DNA of 64,000 nucleotides from an uncultured Bacteroidota bacterium (lineage in GTDB: Bacteria; Bacteroidota; Bacteroidia; Bacteroidales; P3): the NCBI GenBank assembly GCA_902791695.1, contig CADAWR010000002.1:124001-188000 (forward strand). The letters are read 5' to 3'. The position numbers were made by a program, and so were the translations under genes. Under the pieces are notes generated by a model. It was given only the letters and a program-made list of their open reading frames with translations, made no database searches and was not told the DNA's origin. Below, piece by piece: positions 20,091-28,627 of this stretch. Numbering within the stretch: position 1 is the stretch's first letter; every line of letters starts with the position of its first letter.

Positions 20091-21291
20091 ATGCCTCGGG
20101 GTTGGGCAGGTACTTCTTCGCTGCCTCGTAGTCGGCGGGCGTGATGTAGTCCATGATGTCGTTCACGTAGCTCTGCACCTTGTTGCTGTTGACGTTGACC
20201 AGGCGCGGCGGTATCTTGCCGGTCTCCGGATCCTGCAGGTCCTTCAGGTACAGAGGGCTCACGTTGCCCTGCTGGTCCACATACACCATGCAGCCTGTGC
20301 AGCCCTGGTTGAACAGCGTGTGCACGCCCATACCCATCAGCGAGCAGTAGGTCAGGTCGAAGGCGATGGGAGTGTGGCAGCGTATCTCGTAGCCTATCTC
20401 CACGGGGCGCGTCTTCACCTTCAGACCTATCTCCTTGGCCTTGCGCTCCAGCAGGTCGTTGAAGATGTGGGCCTTGCTGACCTTGCCGAGCTCGGGGTGG
20501 CCGTGCTCGTCGTAGCTGAAGTGGATGCCGCTGTTCTTGATCTCCTCGTCGCTCAGCGAGTGGAACACACCCTCCGAGATCATGGCGGCGCCGTAGTTGA
20601 TGCCCATCAGCTTGCGCTTCACGATGCAGCTGACAACCATGTTGATGATCTTGTCGACGGTGATCTCAGTCTTGTTGAAGAACTCCGGTATGATGACCAT
20701 CGGGTAGTGGCAGGCGCCGGCGATGCCGAGGGCCAGATGGCCGGCCGAGCGGCCCATGGCGCTCACCACGAACCAGTTCTCGCTGGTGCGGGCATCTTCC
20801 ATCACGGCGGTGGCCAGCACACACCCCTGCGCCTTCGCCGAGTTGTAGCCGAAGGTGGGACTGCTGTTGGGCAGAGGCAGGTCGTTGTCGATGGTCTTCG
20901 GCACGTGGATGTTGGCTATCGGATAGTGCTTGTCGGCCAGGAACTTGGCTATGCGGTTAGCTGTAGAGGCGGTGTCGTCGCCACCGACAGTGACAAGCAA
21001 CTTGATCTCGTTCTCCGTGAAGAGCTTCAGGTTGAAGCGCTGCTCGAAGTCTTCGGGCGTCGGTTTGAAGCGGCTCATCTTCAAGATGCTGCCACCTTTG
21101 TTGAAAATCTCGTCCGCCGTCAGGAAGTCGAGGTCCTGCATGCGAGGCTTGTCAGTAAACAGGGCGCTGTAGCCGCCGTGCAGACCTATCACGCGATAGC
21201 CGTCACGCAAAAAAGTCTTGGCCACCGAGGCCACCACAGTGTTCATTCCCGGCGCAGGACCGCCACCAGTGAGTATTGCTATGCTTTTCAT
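20062..21291 (-). CDS. pfp: Diphosphate-dependent 6-phosphofructokinase
   Basis: 409 residues from the ATG at 21291; the open frame extends 19 codons further without conservation. GGGPAPGMN at 9-17 is the nucleotide/PPi loop, GGDDT at 103-107 has Asp at the position where ATP enzymes have Gly, and PKTIDND at 131-137 has the Lys typical of PPi enzymes. MGRSAGHLAL and an EIRCHTPIAFD segment complete the site. These residues indicate PPi rather than ATP as donor, making the step reversible. Bacteroidota often carry such enzymes. Its end overlaps the EnvC-like gene. Confidence 0.9.
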   Translation of the reverse strand: MKSIAILTGGGPAPGMNTVVASVAKTFLRDGYRVIGLHGGYSALFTDKPRMQDLDFLTADEIFNKGGSILKMSRFKPTPEDFEQRFNLKLFTENEIKLLVTVGGDDTASTANRIAKFLADKHYPIANIHVPKTIDNDLPLPNSSPTFGYNSAKAQGCVLATAVMEDARTSENWFVVSAMGRSAGHLALGIAGACHYPMVIIPEFFNKTEITVDKIINMVVSCIVKRKLMGINYGAAMISEGVFHSLSDEEIKNSGIHFSYDEHGHPELGKVSKAHIFNDLLERKAKEIGLKVKTRPVEIGYEIRCHTPIAFDLTYCSLMGMGVHTLFNQGCTGCMVYVDQQGNVSPLYLKDLQDPETGKIPPRLVNVNSNKVQSYVNDIMDYITPADYEAAKKYLPNPEAYDFKKILNW

Positions 21292-21411
21292 ACCTTTATA
21301 ATTAAAATTTATGTCTTTAACGCCACTGGATATATAATATTGTGTCAACCTTCAAAAAAAAAATCAACACCAACTTTCCTCCCTTTCCATACGCCCTCGA
21401 TATGGAGTTGG

Positions 21412-21533
21412 TACGGCATTTCTTCAGTAGTTCTTCAGTAGTATTTCAGTGGTCCACTGAAGAAATACTGAAGAAATACTGAAGAACTACTGAAGAAATG
21501 ACGGAGGGGATACGGTGGGGAGACGGAGGGACG
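21412..21533. repeat. 11-nt-period palindromic element, copy D
   Basis: Lies in the 376-nt divergent gap between pfp (-) and the tolC-type gene (+). The arms are 11-nt units TTCTTCAGTAG / CTACTGAAGAA with a centre at CAGTGG-T-CCACTG (about 21453); the right arm has one extra unit (palindromic part 21417-21500). A tail of 11-nt units ACGGAGGGGAT, ACGGTGGGGAG, ACGGAGGGACG follows. The arm sequence differs from copies A-C but the architecture and tail are shared. The rest of the gap holds T/A-rich promoter sequence. Confidence 0.85.
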
Positions 21534-21636
21534 CCGAGAAGAGGCTGTAAGATGTCAGTCGGGACTGACATCCTGTCATGCAACAGTTAAAAAAAATTAA
21601 TGTTATCTTTTGGCATGATTTTTGTTAAAAAAAGCG

Positions 21637-21644
21637 TATCTTTG
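21637..21644 (+). promoter_or_regulatory. -7 box of the efflux operon
   Basis: TATCTTTG, perfect TAnnTTTG, 23 nt upstream of the ATG at 21668. TTTTG stretches upstream (21608-21612, 21620-21624) are not at the standard spacing. Confidence 0.7.
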
Positions 21645-21667
21645 CAATCCGATTTTAACATTTGACT

Positions 21668-23131
21668 ATGGTAAAGAAAACACATTTACTAATTGGCATA
21701 CTGTTACTTGCAACGACGGCAAGTGCGCAGCAACCACTAACAATAGAGAAATGTCGCGAGCGCGCCCTGCAGAACAACCGCGCACTGAAGCAGGCAGAGA
21801 TGAAGCGCGAGCAGACTGACGCTATGGAGAAGGTGGCCCTGATGCAGATGTTCCCTAAGGTGAGCGCCAACGGCGGTTACACGTGGATGGAGAAGAGCGT
21901 CAACCTCCTCAGCGATGAGCAGAAGGAACGCATCAACCACATGGGCGACAAGGTGCAGAGCGACATCAGCGCCTCACTGCACGAGCAGCTGGGTACCCTG
22001 CCCATCGGCGGCGACCTGCTGGCCAACCGCCTCGACGGTGTGCTGGCAAACAGCAGTCTCTCCACCAACCTCAACAACGTGGGCAGCGAGATTGTGCAGG
22101 GCCTCGAGACCGACACTCGCAACGCTGGCTTCGGCGTGGTCACCCTCACACAACCTATTTATATGGGCGGCAAGCTTCTCGCTGCCTACCGCACTGCCCG
22201 CCTCCTCGACGAGCTCAGCGGCATAGAGTACGACAAGAAACGCGAGGAGACGCTAGTGGCCGTCGACGAGGCCTACTGGCAGGTGGTGAGCGTGCAGCAC
22301 AAGCAGCAGCTGGCCACCCAGTATGCAGCCCTGCTCGACACCCTCGAGCACAACGTGCAGATGGCCGTCGATGCCGAGGTGGCCACAAACGGCGACCTGG
22401 CGAAGGTGCGTGTGAAGCGTAACGAGGCCCAGATGTCGCTGACGAAGGCCAACAACGGCCTGCGCCTCTCGAAGATGCTCCTGGCACAGCGCTGCGGAAT
22501 GCCGCTGGACACTGTGTTCGATGTGGCAGAGTCGCAAAACGGGAACCTCGGCGAGTATTCCAAGGTGGAGTACAACATGGATGAGGTCTACGCCCACCGT
22601 AGTGAGATGCGGATGCTGCGCATAGCCGACAGCATCGCCGGTGAGGGTGTGCGTATGGCAGCAAGCACGCTGAAACCCAATATCGTGGTTACTGGCGGCT
22701 ACCTGTTCAGCAACCCCAATGTTTTCGACGGCTTCAGCAACACGTGGGGCGGCACCTGGATGGCAGGTGTGGCGGTCAACGTGCCGCTGGTACATCCGGG
22801 CGGCATCTTCGCCGTGAAGGCGGCAAAGGCCAAACGCCGCGAGGCCGAGTACAAGCGCCAGGAGGCCGAAGAGCTGATAGAGCTGCAGGTGAACAAGCTG
22901 AGCTGTGAGCTCGAGTTGGCCTACAAGCATCTTGCCGAAGCGGAGAGCAACATCGATATGGCCAACAGAAACCTCGAGCTCGCCGACGAGAGCTTCAAGG
23001 CCGGCCTCTGCAGCAGCAGCGACGTGATGGCGGCTCAGACGGCATGGATGAAGGCTCAGAGTGAAGTGATCGACGCCAAAATAGAGATTGAGATGAGCAA
23101 GGTGTACCTCAATCAGGCGCTGGGAAAGTAA
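21668..23131 (+). CDS. TolC-family outer membrane efflux protein
   Basis: About 487 residues from the ATG at 21668; the frame opens two codons earlier at a TTG. The signal peptide ends at TTASAQ. The mature part shows the OEP pattern LTIEKCRERALQNNRALKQAE near the N-terminus and a second copy with long amphipathic helices (AEYKRQEAEELIELQVN) near 385-400, as expected for two alpha-barrel repeats. It forms the outer membrane exit channel of a tripartite pump. It is first in an operon with a HlyD adaptor and ABC-2 permease. Confidence 0.92.
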   Translation: MVKKTHLLIGILLLATTASAQQPLTIEKCRERALQNNRALKQAEMKREQTDAMEKVALMQMFPKVSANGGYTWMEKSVNLLSDEQKERINHMGDKVQSDISASLHEQLGTLPIGGDLLANRLDGVLANSSLSTNLNNVGSEIVQGLETDTRNAGFGVVTLTQPIYMGGKLLAAYRTARLLDELSGIEYDKKREETLVAVDEAYWQVVSVQHKQQLATQYAALLDTLEHNVQMAVDAEVATNGDLAKVRVKRNEAQMSLTKANNGLRLSKMLLAQRCGMPLDTVFDVAESQNGNLGEYSKVEYNMDEVYAHRSEMRMLRIADSIAGEGVRMAASTLKPNIVVTGGYLFSNPNVFDGFSNTWGGTWMAGVAVNVPLVHPGGIFAVKAAKAKRREAEYKRQEAEELIELQVNKLSCELELAYKHLAEAESNIDMANRNLELADESFKAGLCSSSDVMAAQTAWMKAQSEVIDAKIEIEMSKVYLNQALGK

Positions 23132-23132
23132 A

Positions 23133-23155
23133 GTTTAAAGTTTAAGGTTTAAAGA
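23133..23155 (+). repeat. 7-nt direct repeats, AGTTTAA type
   Basis: Three near-identical heptamers (AGTTTAA, AGTTTAA, GGTTTAA) fill the start of the 38-nt spacer between the tolC-type gene and the HlyD-type gene. A looser version (GGTTAATGTTTAACGGTTAAAG) lies at 5661-5682 in the pyrB-pyrI spacer. Their function is unknown. Confidence 0.6.
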
Positions 23156-23169
23156 TTATAGAAAAGAAG

Positions 23170-24159
23170 ATGAAAGAGACGAACAAATCGCTTTTGGCAG
23201 GATTGGCAGTTCTGATAGCCACAGTGGCTATTGTGGCCATTGTGGGCCTCTTGGCCATCAAGCCGCAGAAGGAGATGATTACCGGCGAAGCCGACGCTTC
23301 GGAGTACAGGGTGAGCAATATGGTTCCCGGCCATATCGACAGCATCTATGTGAAAGAGGGCGACCGCGTGCGTCGCGGAGACACCTTGGCGCATATCGGC
23401 AGCAAGCAGGTGAATGCCAAGATGATGCAGGCCACTGCCGCCCACGATGCCGCCAGTGCACAGAACCGCAAAGCCATTCACGGCGCCCGCTCGCAGCAGG
23501 TGCAGATGGCTTATCAGGTGTGGCAGAAGGCTCAGGCTGCCGAAGAGGTGTACCGCAAGAGCTACGAGCGTGTGAAAGGCCTGAAGGAGAAAGGTGTGGT
23601 GAGCGCACAGCAGTACGACGAGGTGGAGGCCAAATACAAGGTGGCACAGGCCGACTGTGCCGCTGCCGAGCAGCAGTACCTGATGGCCAAAGAGGGCGCA
23701 CAGGTAGAGGACAAGGACGCTGCCGCCGCCCTCGTGGGCAGAGCCACAGGTGCTGTGGCCGAGGTGCAGAGCTATCTCGACGACAGCTACCTCATTGCCC
23801 CGTGCGACGGTGAGGTGGTGGAGATTTTCGCCAAACTGGGCGACCTGATTGGTACCGGAAGCCCCGTGCTCTCCATTCTCGACATGAGCGACTGCTGGTT
23901 CTTCTTCGCAGTGCGCGAGGATATGCTGGGCGACATCAAGACAGGCCAGACGGTGATGGTGCGCATTCCGGCTCTCGGTGAGCAGACCTACCCCTGTGCC
24001 GTCAGCCGCGTGCAGGCTATGGCCAGCTACGCCACTTGGCGCGCCACCAAGACAAACGGACAATACGACGTGAAGAGCTTCGACGTGAAGGTGGTGCCGC
24101 TGCTGAACATCGAAGGGCTGCGTCCCGGAATGACAGCAATAATTGTTGACAACGAATGA
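23170..24159 (+). CDS. HlyD-family membrane fusion protein
   Basis: 329 residues: one N-terminal membrane anchor (LLAGLAVLIATVAIVAIVGL), a biotinyl-lipoyl-like half (VPGHIDSIYVKEGDRVRRGD near 53-74), a helical hairpin (about 95-190) and a second lipoyl half plus beta-barrel (YLIAPCDGEVVEIFAKLGD near 205-223). This is the periplasmic adaptor between an inner membrane transporter and TolC. It overlaps the ABC-2 permease gene by 4 nt (ATGA), so they are co-translated. Confidence 0.93.
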   Translation: MKETNKSLLAGLAVLIATVAIVAIVGLLAIKPQKEMITGEADASEYRVSNMVPGHIDSIYVKEGDRVRRGDTLAHIGSKQVNAKMMQATAAHDAASAQNRKAIHGARSQQVQMAYQVWQKAQAAEEVYRKSYERVKGLKEKGVVSAQQYDEVEAKYKVAQADCAAAEQQYLMAKEGAQVEDKDAAAALVGRATGAVAEVQSYLDDSYLIAPCDGEVVEIFAKLGDLIGTGSPVLSILDMSDCWFFFAVREDMLGDIKTGQTVMVRIPALGEQTYPCAVSRVQAMASYATWRATKTNGQYDVKSFDVKVVPLLNIEGLRPGMTAIIVDNE

Positions 24160-26519
24160 TTCGTGTATTCAAACGTGAACTGAGCCTCATCTGGCACAAT
24201 CCCCGCTATGTGATACTGCTCACATTGGGGGTGGTGCTGGCGTTCACTTTCTTTGCCACATTGACGCGAGAAGGGATGCCGGAGAAGCTGCCGGTGGCTG
24301 TGGTGGATATGGACCACACCTACCTTTCGCGCCGCTTGTGCCACGAGCTAGAGGCCACACAGGGAGTCTCTGTGGTCGCCGTCTACGACAACCACACGCA
24401 GGCCCGCCAGGCGATACAACGGGGCGAGATTTTCGCCTTCTACGAAATACCGAAAGGCACGTACAACGAGCTGCTGCAATTCCACGCCCCGCATTTCGGC
24501 CTCTACACCAACACCTCGTACCTGCTGGCCGGAATGCTGAGCTACAAGCAGTTGGCCACCATGGGCATGCTGGCTGCCGGCGCCGTACAGCGCGAGGTGT
24601 TCCGCAAGAAGGGCTACGACGAGGAGAAGGTCATGGGTCTGATAATGCCGGTGGAATTCGACACCCACCTCGTGGGCAACCCACTCTCAAGCTACAAGAT
24701 ATACTTGATGACGACCCTCATACCGGCCCTCATCTCGTTTATTGCTTTGCAGCACTCTATATATGTACTTGTGCGCGAACGCGAGAAACGCACAGTACGC
24801 AACCTGATGCGGAAAGCCAAAGGTAACCGCCTGCACGCATTCATGGGGAAACTGCTGCCCTACACGATACTCTATAGCCTGCTGCTACTGATTGCCAACC
24901 TGCTGATGTTCGGCCCGATGCACTTCCCATTCGAGGGCAGCTGGCTGATGATGATGGCCAACTCGGTGATGCTTATCGCCGCCGTACAGTGTGCAGCGGT
25001 GCTCATCGTGAGTCTCGTACCGGAGATAGCCCTAGGTATCGGCGCCGTCTATGGAGCTCTGTGCTTCTCGCTGAGCGGCTTCTCGTTCCCCATAGAGGCG
25101 ATGCCGCGAGTCTTTACGGGTATCAGCTGGCTCTACCCTATCCGCCACTACTACCTGAACTATTGCGACATAGCCATCTTCGGCAACGGACTCGAGCACA
25201 CGTGGCCGCACTTTGTGGCGCTGCTCGCCTTTGGGCTTGCCGGGCTTGCGGGAGTATGGGCCGGCAGGCATTACTCGGAGGATCCCGTGGAGGATGAAGG
25301 TTTTAAGAGTATGCAACCTCCGACCGGAAGTATCAAATCGAGACTGTCGATACTGGTGGACATCTGGGATGTCTTCACGGCCGAGATACGGCGTGTCTTC
25401 AGCAACAAGATGGTGATGCTGGCCTTCTTTGTGGCCACGGTGCTCTACCCTGTAGTCTTCTGCCTGATATACAGTACCGAATACATGCACAACATGCCGG
25501 TTGCGGTGGTCGACGAGAGTCATTGTGAAGCGAGCAAGCGCTTCGCCCACAAGATAGACGCCACGCCGGAAGTCGACGTGCACTACCGCTGCAATACGCT
25601 GGCGGAGGCTCAACAGCTGATGCGCGACCACAAGATACACGCCATCTACTATATACCGGCCGACTTCAGCGAGAAGATTGCAGAGATGCGTACCGCCCGT
25701 ATAGGAGTGTTCTGCGACATGAGCTCGTTCTACTATTACAAGAGTGCGGCCACTGGCGGCAGCTTTGTGCTAATAGACGAGATGCACACCATAGAGCTGG
25801 AACGCATGGGGATGGCCGGCACCACTGGGCAGCAGGCTGTCGACATGATGCAGCCGGCCGTCTATGACGACATCAGGATGTACAACCCCAGCGGCGGCTT
25901 TGCGTCGTTCTTTGTGCCGGCGCTACTGATACTGGTGATACACCAGTCACTCTTCTTCGGTATCACCATCCTGTGTGGCGAGTCGAACGAAAACAAGAAG
26001 GCGCTGAGGCTGATACCGGCGCGCCTGCGGTCGCGCAGTATCCACCGCGTCACCGTAGGGCGCACGCTCTGCTTCCTGATGCTGTATGTGCCGATAACAC
26101 TGATGGACCTGTGGATAATACCGCGCCTCTTCGGGCTGCCGCAGTTGAGCAACCTGCACGACATACTGCTGTTCATCCTGCCGCTGCTCATCGCTGTGGT
26201 GAGCATGGGGCTGACGATAGGCAACTTCTTCGTCCGCGAGCAGTTCTCCGGACTGTTGGGACTACTGTGGTTCAGTGTGTTGCTATTCTTCATGAGTGGC
26301 ATCGTGTGGCCACACAGCAACATGCCTACCTTCTGGAACGCCCTCTCCTATCTCTTCCCGTCGACGCCAGGAATACAGGGATTTGTAGGGATAACCTCTA
26401 TGGGAGCCACTTTAGCCGAAGTGCGCCAGCACTACCTCACCCTGTGGATACAGGCTGGAGCATGGTTCACAGCAGCGTGCCTGTCGTTGAGATTCATCAA
26501 GAAGTTCCGCAAACCCTGA
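24156..26519 (+). CDS. Fused double ABC-2-type permease
   Basis: 787 residues made of two tandem ABC-2 membrane modules, about 1-385 and 400-787. Each opens with a basic head plus membrane helix (FKRELSLIWHNPRYVILL; FTAEIRRVFSNKMVMLAF), has a large extracytoplasmic domain starting LPVAVVDMDH or MPVAVVDESH, and closes with five helices. This is a fused pair of YhhJ/YbhS/YbhR-like subunits. The operon has no ATP-binding gene, so an ATPase must come from elsewhere or the module works in another way. Genes follow the TolC-HlyD order of drug or toxic-compound exporters. Confidence 0.88.
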   Translation: MIRVFKRELSLIWHNPRYVILLTLGVVLAFTFFATLTREGMPEKLPVAVVDMDHTYLSRRLCHELEATQGVSVVAVYDNHTQARQAIQRGEIFAFYEIPKGTYNELLQFHAPHFGLYTNTSYLLAGMLSYKQLATMGMLAAGAVQREVFRKKGYDEEKVMGLIMPVEFDTHLVGNPLSSYKIYLMTTLIPALISFIALQHSIYVLVREREKRTVRNLMRKAKGNRLHAFMGKLLPYTILYSLLLLIANLLMFGPMHFPFEGSWLMMMANSVMLIAAVQCAAVLIVSLVPEIALGIGAVYGALCFSLSGFSFPIEAMPRVFTGISWLYPIRHYYLNYCDIAIFGNGLEHTWPHFVALLAFGLAGLAGVWAGRHYSEDPVEDEGFKSMQPPTGSIKSRLSILVDIWDVFTAEIRRVFSNKMVMLAFFVATVLYPVVFCLIYSTEYMHNMPVAVVDESHCEASKRFAHKIDATPEVDVHYRCNTLAEAQQLMRDHKIHAIYYIPADFSEKIAEMRTARIGVFCDMSSFYYYKSAATGGSFVLIDEMHTIELERMGMAGTTGQQAVDMMQPAVYDDIRMYNPSGGFASFFVPALLILVIHQSLFFGITILCGESNENKKALRLIPARLRSRSIHRVTVGRTLCFLMLYVPITLMDLWIIPRLFGLPQLSNLHDILLFILPLLIAVVSMGLTIGNFFVREQFSGLLGLLWFSVLLFFMSGIVWPHSNMPTFWNALSYLFPSTPGIQGFVGITSMGATLAEVRQHYLTLWIQAGAWFTAACLSLRFIKKFRKP

Positions 26520-27095
26520 TTATATCGAATAGACTATCAATCCCACAAGGCCCGATGCCACAATCAGTAGTATCGGGCTTTTCTTATAGCGCCAACTGAA
26601 TATGAAGACCGCTGCAAAGATGGCCACAGAGACGATAAACTGTTTGTTTAAGCCGACGCTACCAAAGCTCTCTACACCAACAAGTCCCAGAGCGGCAGCG
26701 GCAATTAGGCCTACTACAGCCAGTCGCACCACCTTCATCAATGTGGCCACTCGCGGCTCCTCCTTGTGGCTCAGCAGCCAGCTGCCGACGAGCATCACCA
26801 GCGTCACCGGAATGATGATGACGGCCAGCGAAGCTAGCAGCGATCCGCACACTCCGGCCCATGCTGGGTATCCGGCATTCACGACGGCGGTGTATCCAGC
26901 ATAGGTGGCGGTGTTGATGCCTACGGGGCCGGGCGTCATCTGGCTAACGGCCAGCAGGTCGGTGAACTCCTGCGCCGTCATCCAGCCCCAATGGCCAACC
27001 ACCTCGCCCTGTATCAGCGCTATCATCGAGTAGCCCCCGCCGAAGGTGAAGGCGCCTATGATGAGGAAAGTGTAGAAAAGCTGGAAGAATATCAT
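26520..27095 (-). CDS. chrA: Chromate transporter half (ChrA family), second
   Basis: 191 residues from the ATG at 27095; the longer frame to 27209 overlaps the other half and is not conserved. The core pattern GAFTFGGGYSMIALIQ near 14-29 and QMTPGPVGINTATYAGY is the chromate ion transporter (CHR) motif. It is a single-domain CHR protein that pairs with the next gene; together they match the two halves of a long ChrA. Family members export chromate, although many single-domain pairs have no tested substrate. It overlaps its partner by 4 nt. Confidence 0.9.
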   Translation of the reverse strand: MIFFQLFYTFLIIGAFTFGGGYSMIALIQGEVVGHWGWMTAQEFTDLLAVSQMTPGPVGINTATYAGYTAVVNAGYPAWAGVCGSLLASLAVIIIPVTLVMLVGSWLLSHKEEPRVATLMKVVRLAVVGLIAAAALGLVGVESFGSVGLNKQFIVSVAIFAAVFIFSWRYKKSPILLIVASGLVGLIVYSI

Positions 27096-27634
27096 GAATT
27101 GCGAGTTATGAGTGAATAGATATAGCCGAGGAGCGCTGCTACCAACACGACGACTATGGGGCTGACGCCGAAGAGCCAGATGAGCAGGGCGCTGGCCACG
27201 GGTATCCACACGTTGCTCCAGCCGACCTTGGCGTTGCGGGCCATAGTGAATACCGGGGCCGCTATCAGCGCCACCACCGCGGGACGCAAGCCCATGAAGA
27301 TGCGATCCACAATGGGGTTCTCGCGGAAGGTGCGGAAAAACATCGCCAACAGAAGTATGAACACTATAGGCACCAGCACGTTGCCAACTATAGCCACAGC
27401 TGCACCACCCTTGCCGCGCAGGCGGTAGCCCGTCATTGTGGCCATATTGACGGCAAAGACTCCAGGCATCGCTTGACTCAGGGCCACCTGGTCCATAAAC
27501 TCCTCCTCGCCCATCCAGCCGTGCTTCGTCACCAACTCGCGCTGCATAAGCGGTATCATTGCGTAGCCGCCGCCGACGGTGAACGCACCCACCTTCAGAA
27601 AACTCCAGAATATATCACAATATTTCGGCTGCAT
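27092..27634 (-). CDS. chrA: Chromate transporter half (ChrA family), first
   Basis: 180 residues from the ATG at 27634, preceded by 13 weakly plausible codons. GAFTVGGGYAMIPLMQ and QAMPGVFAVNMATMTGY are CHR-family motifs parallel to those of the partner gene. About six membrane segments. Two short CHR proteins encoded side by side are thought to assemble as a heterodimer. The promoter region is shared with the divergent terC gene (39 nt between starts). Confidence 0.9.
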   Translation of the reverse strand: MQPKYCDIFWSFLKVGAFTVGGGYAMIPLMQRELVTKHGWMGEEEFMDQVALSQAMPGVFAVNMATMTGYRLRGKGGAAVAIVGNVLVPIVFILLLAMFFRTFRENPIVDRIFMGLRPAVVALIAAPVFTMARNAKVGWSNVWIPVASALLIWLFGVSPIVVVLVAALLGYIYSLITRNS

Positions 27635-27673
27635 TATCGTTATTAACAGCAAACTAAGCAAAATATTGTGCAA

Positions 27674-28627
27674 ATGAACACTTTATTCTTCTCTCTCTTC
27701 ATGGTCTTTGTGGTGGTCATGCTAACCCTCGACCTCTTTGTATTTCACAAGAAAGACCACATTGTCAGCGCCAAAGAGGCCGGCATCTGGACCGCCATCT
27801 GGGTAGCGTTGGCTATGGGGTTCGCCGTGCTCATTCTCTTCTTCGGCGACTGGATGATGCCACCTCATGAGGCTGTCACCGACCTCGCCGCCTACCGCCG
27901 CGAGATGATGTCCGAGTACCTCGCCGGTTACTTCCTCGAGGAAAGCCTCTCCATCGACAACATCTTCGTGATGATTATGATATTCGTCTCCTTCGGCATC
28001 AAAAAGGAGTACTACCACCGCGTCCTCTTCTGGGGCATCTTCGGTGCCATAGTGCTCCGCTTCATCTTCATCTTCGCCCTCGGAGCGCTTGTCACCAAAT
28101 TCTCCTGGCTGCTGGCAGTCTTCGGCGTCATACTCATCTACAGCGGCATCAAGATGTTCCGCCCGCAGAGCGAAGAGCAGATAGACACCGCCAACCACCC
28201 CGTCGTACGTTTCGCCTCCAAACACTTCCCCGTCACCTCCGAGAGCCATGGGCACGACTTCTTCCACGCCGGCAAAATGACTCCTCTCTTCCTTGTCCTG
28301 CTGGTCATTGAGTTCAGCGACATCATCTTCGCCGTCGACTCCATCCCCGCCGTCTTCTCCGTCACCAAGAACCCTGTCATCGTCTACACATCCAACATCT
28401 TCGCCATCATGGGCCTCCGCTCCCTCTTCTTCCTCCTCTCCAACATCGCCGACCGCTTCTGGCTCCTCCACTACGGCCTCGGTGCTCTCCTTTGCTTCAT
28501 CGGTATCAAAATGATAGGAGGCGAGTTCTTCGGCTGGCATGTGCCGACTCTCGCCTCCCTCGCCGTCATTCTCGGCATCCTCGTCGTCTCCGTCTTGCTC
28601 TCTATGGTTATCAAGAAGCGCGCTTAG
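27674..28627 (+). CDS. TerC/Alx-family membrane protein
   Basis: 317 residues from the ATG at 27674, with about nine membrane segments. The two conserved acidic motifs of the family are present: EESLSIDNIFVMIMIF near 90-105 and VIEFSDIIFAVDSIPAV near 213-229. TerC/Alx proteins are linked to tellurite resistance, manganese export or metalation of exported enzymes. The length and RxxxFWGIFGA segment are closest to the Alx branch. No yybP-ykoY riboswitch fits in the 39-nt upstream gap. Its end overlaps the convergent MATE gene by 17 nt. Confidence 0.92.
   Translation: MNTLFFSLFMVFVVVMLTLDLFVFHKKDHIVSAKEAGIWTAIWVALAMGFAVLILFFGDWMMPPHEAVTDLAAYRREMMSEYLAGYFLEESLSIDNIFVMIMIFVSFGIKKEYYHRVLFWGIFGAIVLRFIFIFALGALVTKFSWLLAVFGVILIYSGIKMFRPQSEEQIDTANHPVVRFASKHFPVTSESHGHDFFHAGKMTPLFLVLLVIEFSDIIFAVDSIPAVFSVTKNPVIVYTSNIFAIMGLRSLFFLLSNIADRFWLLHYGLGALLCFIGIKMIGGEFFGWHVPTLASLAVILGILVVSVLLSMVIKKRA

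Noticed and set aside
19804-21441. 545-codon open frame on the plus strand opposite envC-like and pfp
   Set aside because: Antisense to two well-supported genes and runs into the palindromic element D; no promoter or domain.
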